Shown: positions 60,011-64,000 of the stretch, piece by piece
How positions within the stretch are numbered: the stretch's first letter is position 1
How the letters are laid out: each line of letters begins with the position of its first letter
Assembly: GCF_001729745.1 (NCBI RefSeq)
Contig: NZ_CP017186.1
Coordinates: forward strand, 4,030,001-4,094,000
Direction: 5' to 3'
DNA length: 64,000 nucleotides
DNA from: Enterobacter hormaechei subsp. hoffmannii
GTDB lineage: Bacteria > Pseudomonadota > Gammaproteobacteria > Enterobacterales > Enterobacteriaceae
Translations under genes and position numbers: made by a program
Notes under the pieces: generated by a model
What the model was told of the DNA's origin: nothing
Database searches by the model: none
The model's input: the letters and a program-made list of their open reading frames with translations, nothing else

Positions 60011-61000
60011 TTACTCGTCAGCAATGCTTGCTGGTGGCCAGTTTTCCAGGCGCATGCCCAGAGACAGACCACGTGAAGCCAGCACGTCTTTAATCTCGGT
60101 AAGAGATTTTTTACCCAGGTTCGGCGTTTTCAGCAACTCAACCTCGGTACGCTGTACCAGATCACCGATATAGTGGATAGCTTCTGCCTTGAGGCAGTTA
60201 GCAGAGCGGACAGTCAATTCCAGATCGTCAACAGGGCGCAGCAGGATCGGATCGAATTCTGGTTTCTCTTCTTTCACTTCCGGCTGACGTACATCACGTA
60301 AGTCAACGAAAGCTTCCAGTTGTTCTGCCAGGATGGTTGCCGCACGACGAATCGCCTCTTCAGGATCGATTGTGCCATTGGTTTCCATTTCGATGACCAG
60401 CTTGTCCAGGTCGGTACGCTGTTCTACACGCGCTGCTTCAACATTGTAGGCAATACGCTCTACAGGGCTGTAGCATGCGTCGACCAGCAGACGGCCGATT
60501 GGGCGCTCATCTTCTTCCGAATGAATTCGGGCAGAAGCCGGCACATAACCACGACCGCGCTGAACTTTGATACGCATGCTAATAGCTGCGTTCTCATCGG
60601 TCAGGTGGCAGATCACGTGCTGCGGCTTGACGATTTCAACATCACCGTCGTGGGTGATGTCGGCTGCAGTCACAGGGCCAATGCCAGATTTATTCAGAGT
60701 AAGAATAACTTCATCTTTACCCTGAACTCTCACCGCCAGCCCTTTCAGGTTGAGCAGGATTTCAAGGATATCTTCCTGAACGCCTTCTTTGGTGCTGTAC
60801 TCATGAAGTACACCATCAATCTCAACCTCGGTCACCGCGCAACCCGGCATCGATGAGAGCAGAATACGGCGCAGTGCGTTACCCAGAGTATGGCCAAAGC
60901 CACGCTCTAAAGGCTCAAGGGTCACCTTGGCGTGCGTCGAACTCACTTGCTCGATATCTACCAGGCGCGGTTTTAGAAACTCTGTCACAGAACCCTGCAT
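60011..61000 (-). CDS. rpoA: RNA polymerase alpha subunit
   Basis: Assembles core RNA polymerase and contacts UP elements and activators (329 aa, the E. coli length). The alpha-NTD (about 8-235) and alpha-CTD (about 249-329) are intact. The CTD includes Arg265 in the [14 protein letters not shown] region that contacts UP-element DNA. It lies within the alpha operon between rpsD and rplQ. Confidence 0.99.
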
Positions 61001-61025
61001 TGTGTCCTCTCTTTGGTACTAAGCT

Positions 61026-61649
<624 letters not shown>

Positions 61650-61678
61650 CTATCTCCAACTAACCTAAAAAACGAGCG

Positions 61679-62071
<393 letters not shown>

Positions 62072-62084
62072 TCAATCACCCCGA

Positions 62085-64000
<1,916 letters not shown>

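Overview
The window is a stretch of enterobacterial core chromosome, equivalent to minutes 72-74 of the E. coli K-12 map. Protein sequences and gene order follow E. coli, Salmonella and Klebsiella closely. The 16S sequence and the extra genes (a periplasmic alpha-carbonic anhydrase, msrPQ next to acuI, a MHYT-GGDEF-EAL protein) point to Enterobacter or a near relative; the species cannot be settled from the window alone. No prophage, insertion sequence, integrase, CRISPR array or defence island was found.

Layout. 1-5.8 kb: zapG, the envelope proteases degQ and degS, mdh (minus strand), argR, yhcN. 5.8-11.9 kb: orphan barstar-like yhcO, a GabD-type aldehyde dehydrogenase not found here in E. 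coli, and the aaeXAB efflux operon divergent from its regulator aaeR. 12-24.3 kb, minus strand: tldD-yhdP-rng-yhdE-mreDCB, then csrD. 24.4-32.3 kb, plus strand: acuI, msrPQ, aroQ, accBC, yhdT-panF, prmA. 32.4-43.1 kb, plus strand except acrS: carbonic anhydrase cah, dusB-fis, yhdU, a c-di-GMP enzyme, acrS/acrEF, yhdV. 43.4-49.1 kb, minus strand: a complete rRNA operon in transcription order P1-P2-16S-tRNA-Glu-23S-5S-tRNA-Thr-5S-terminator. 49.2-53.5 kb: yrdA, then minus-strand yrdB-aroE-tsaC-yrdD-smg-dprA. 53.6-58.4 kb, plus strand: def-fmt-rsmB-trkA, then mscL. 58.4-64 kb, minus strand: arfA, zntR-yhdN, the alpha ribosomal operon (rpsM-rpsK-rpsD-rpoA-rplQ), and the end of the spc operon (rpmJ and secY, whose 5' end runs off the window).

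Functionally the window is dominated by translation (rRNA, ribosomal proteins, PrmA, Def, Fmt, RsmB, TsaC, DusB, ArfA) and the cell envelope (MreBCD, YhdP, DegQ/DegS, SecY, AcrEF, MscL, TrkA). Central metabolism is represented by Mdh, AccBC, PanF, AroQ and AroE.

No convincing undescribed system was seen. The observations most worth following are: a MHYT-GGDEF-EAL gene between yhdU and acrS with stop codons overlapping acrS; the absence of yhdJ and yhdWXYZ compared with E. coli; a compensatory base-pair change between the two 5S genes; a tRNA-Glu spacer where E. coli rrnD carries tRNA-Ile/Ala; a strong hairpin in the 16S-23S spacer; a perfect CRP-type palindrome in the yhcN promoter; and an Arg-to-Cys change in a conserved DprA motif.
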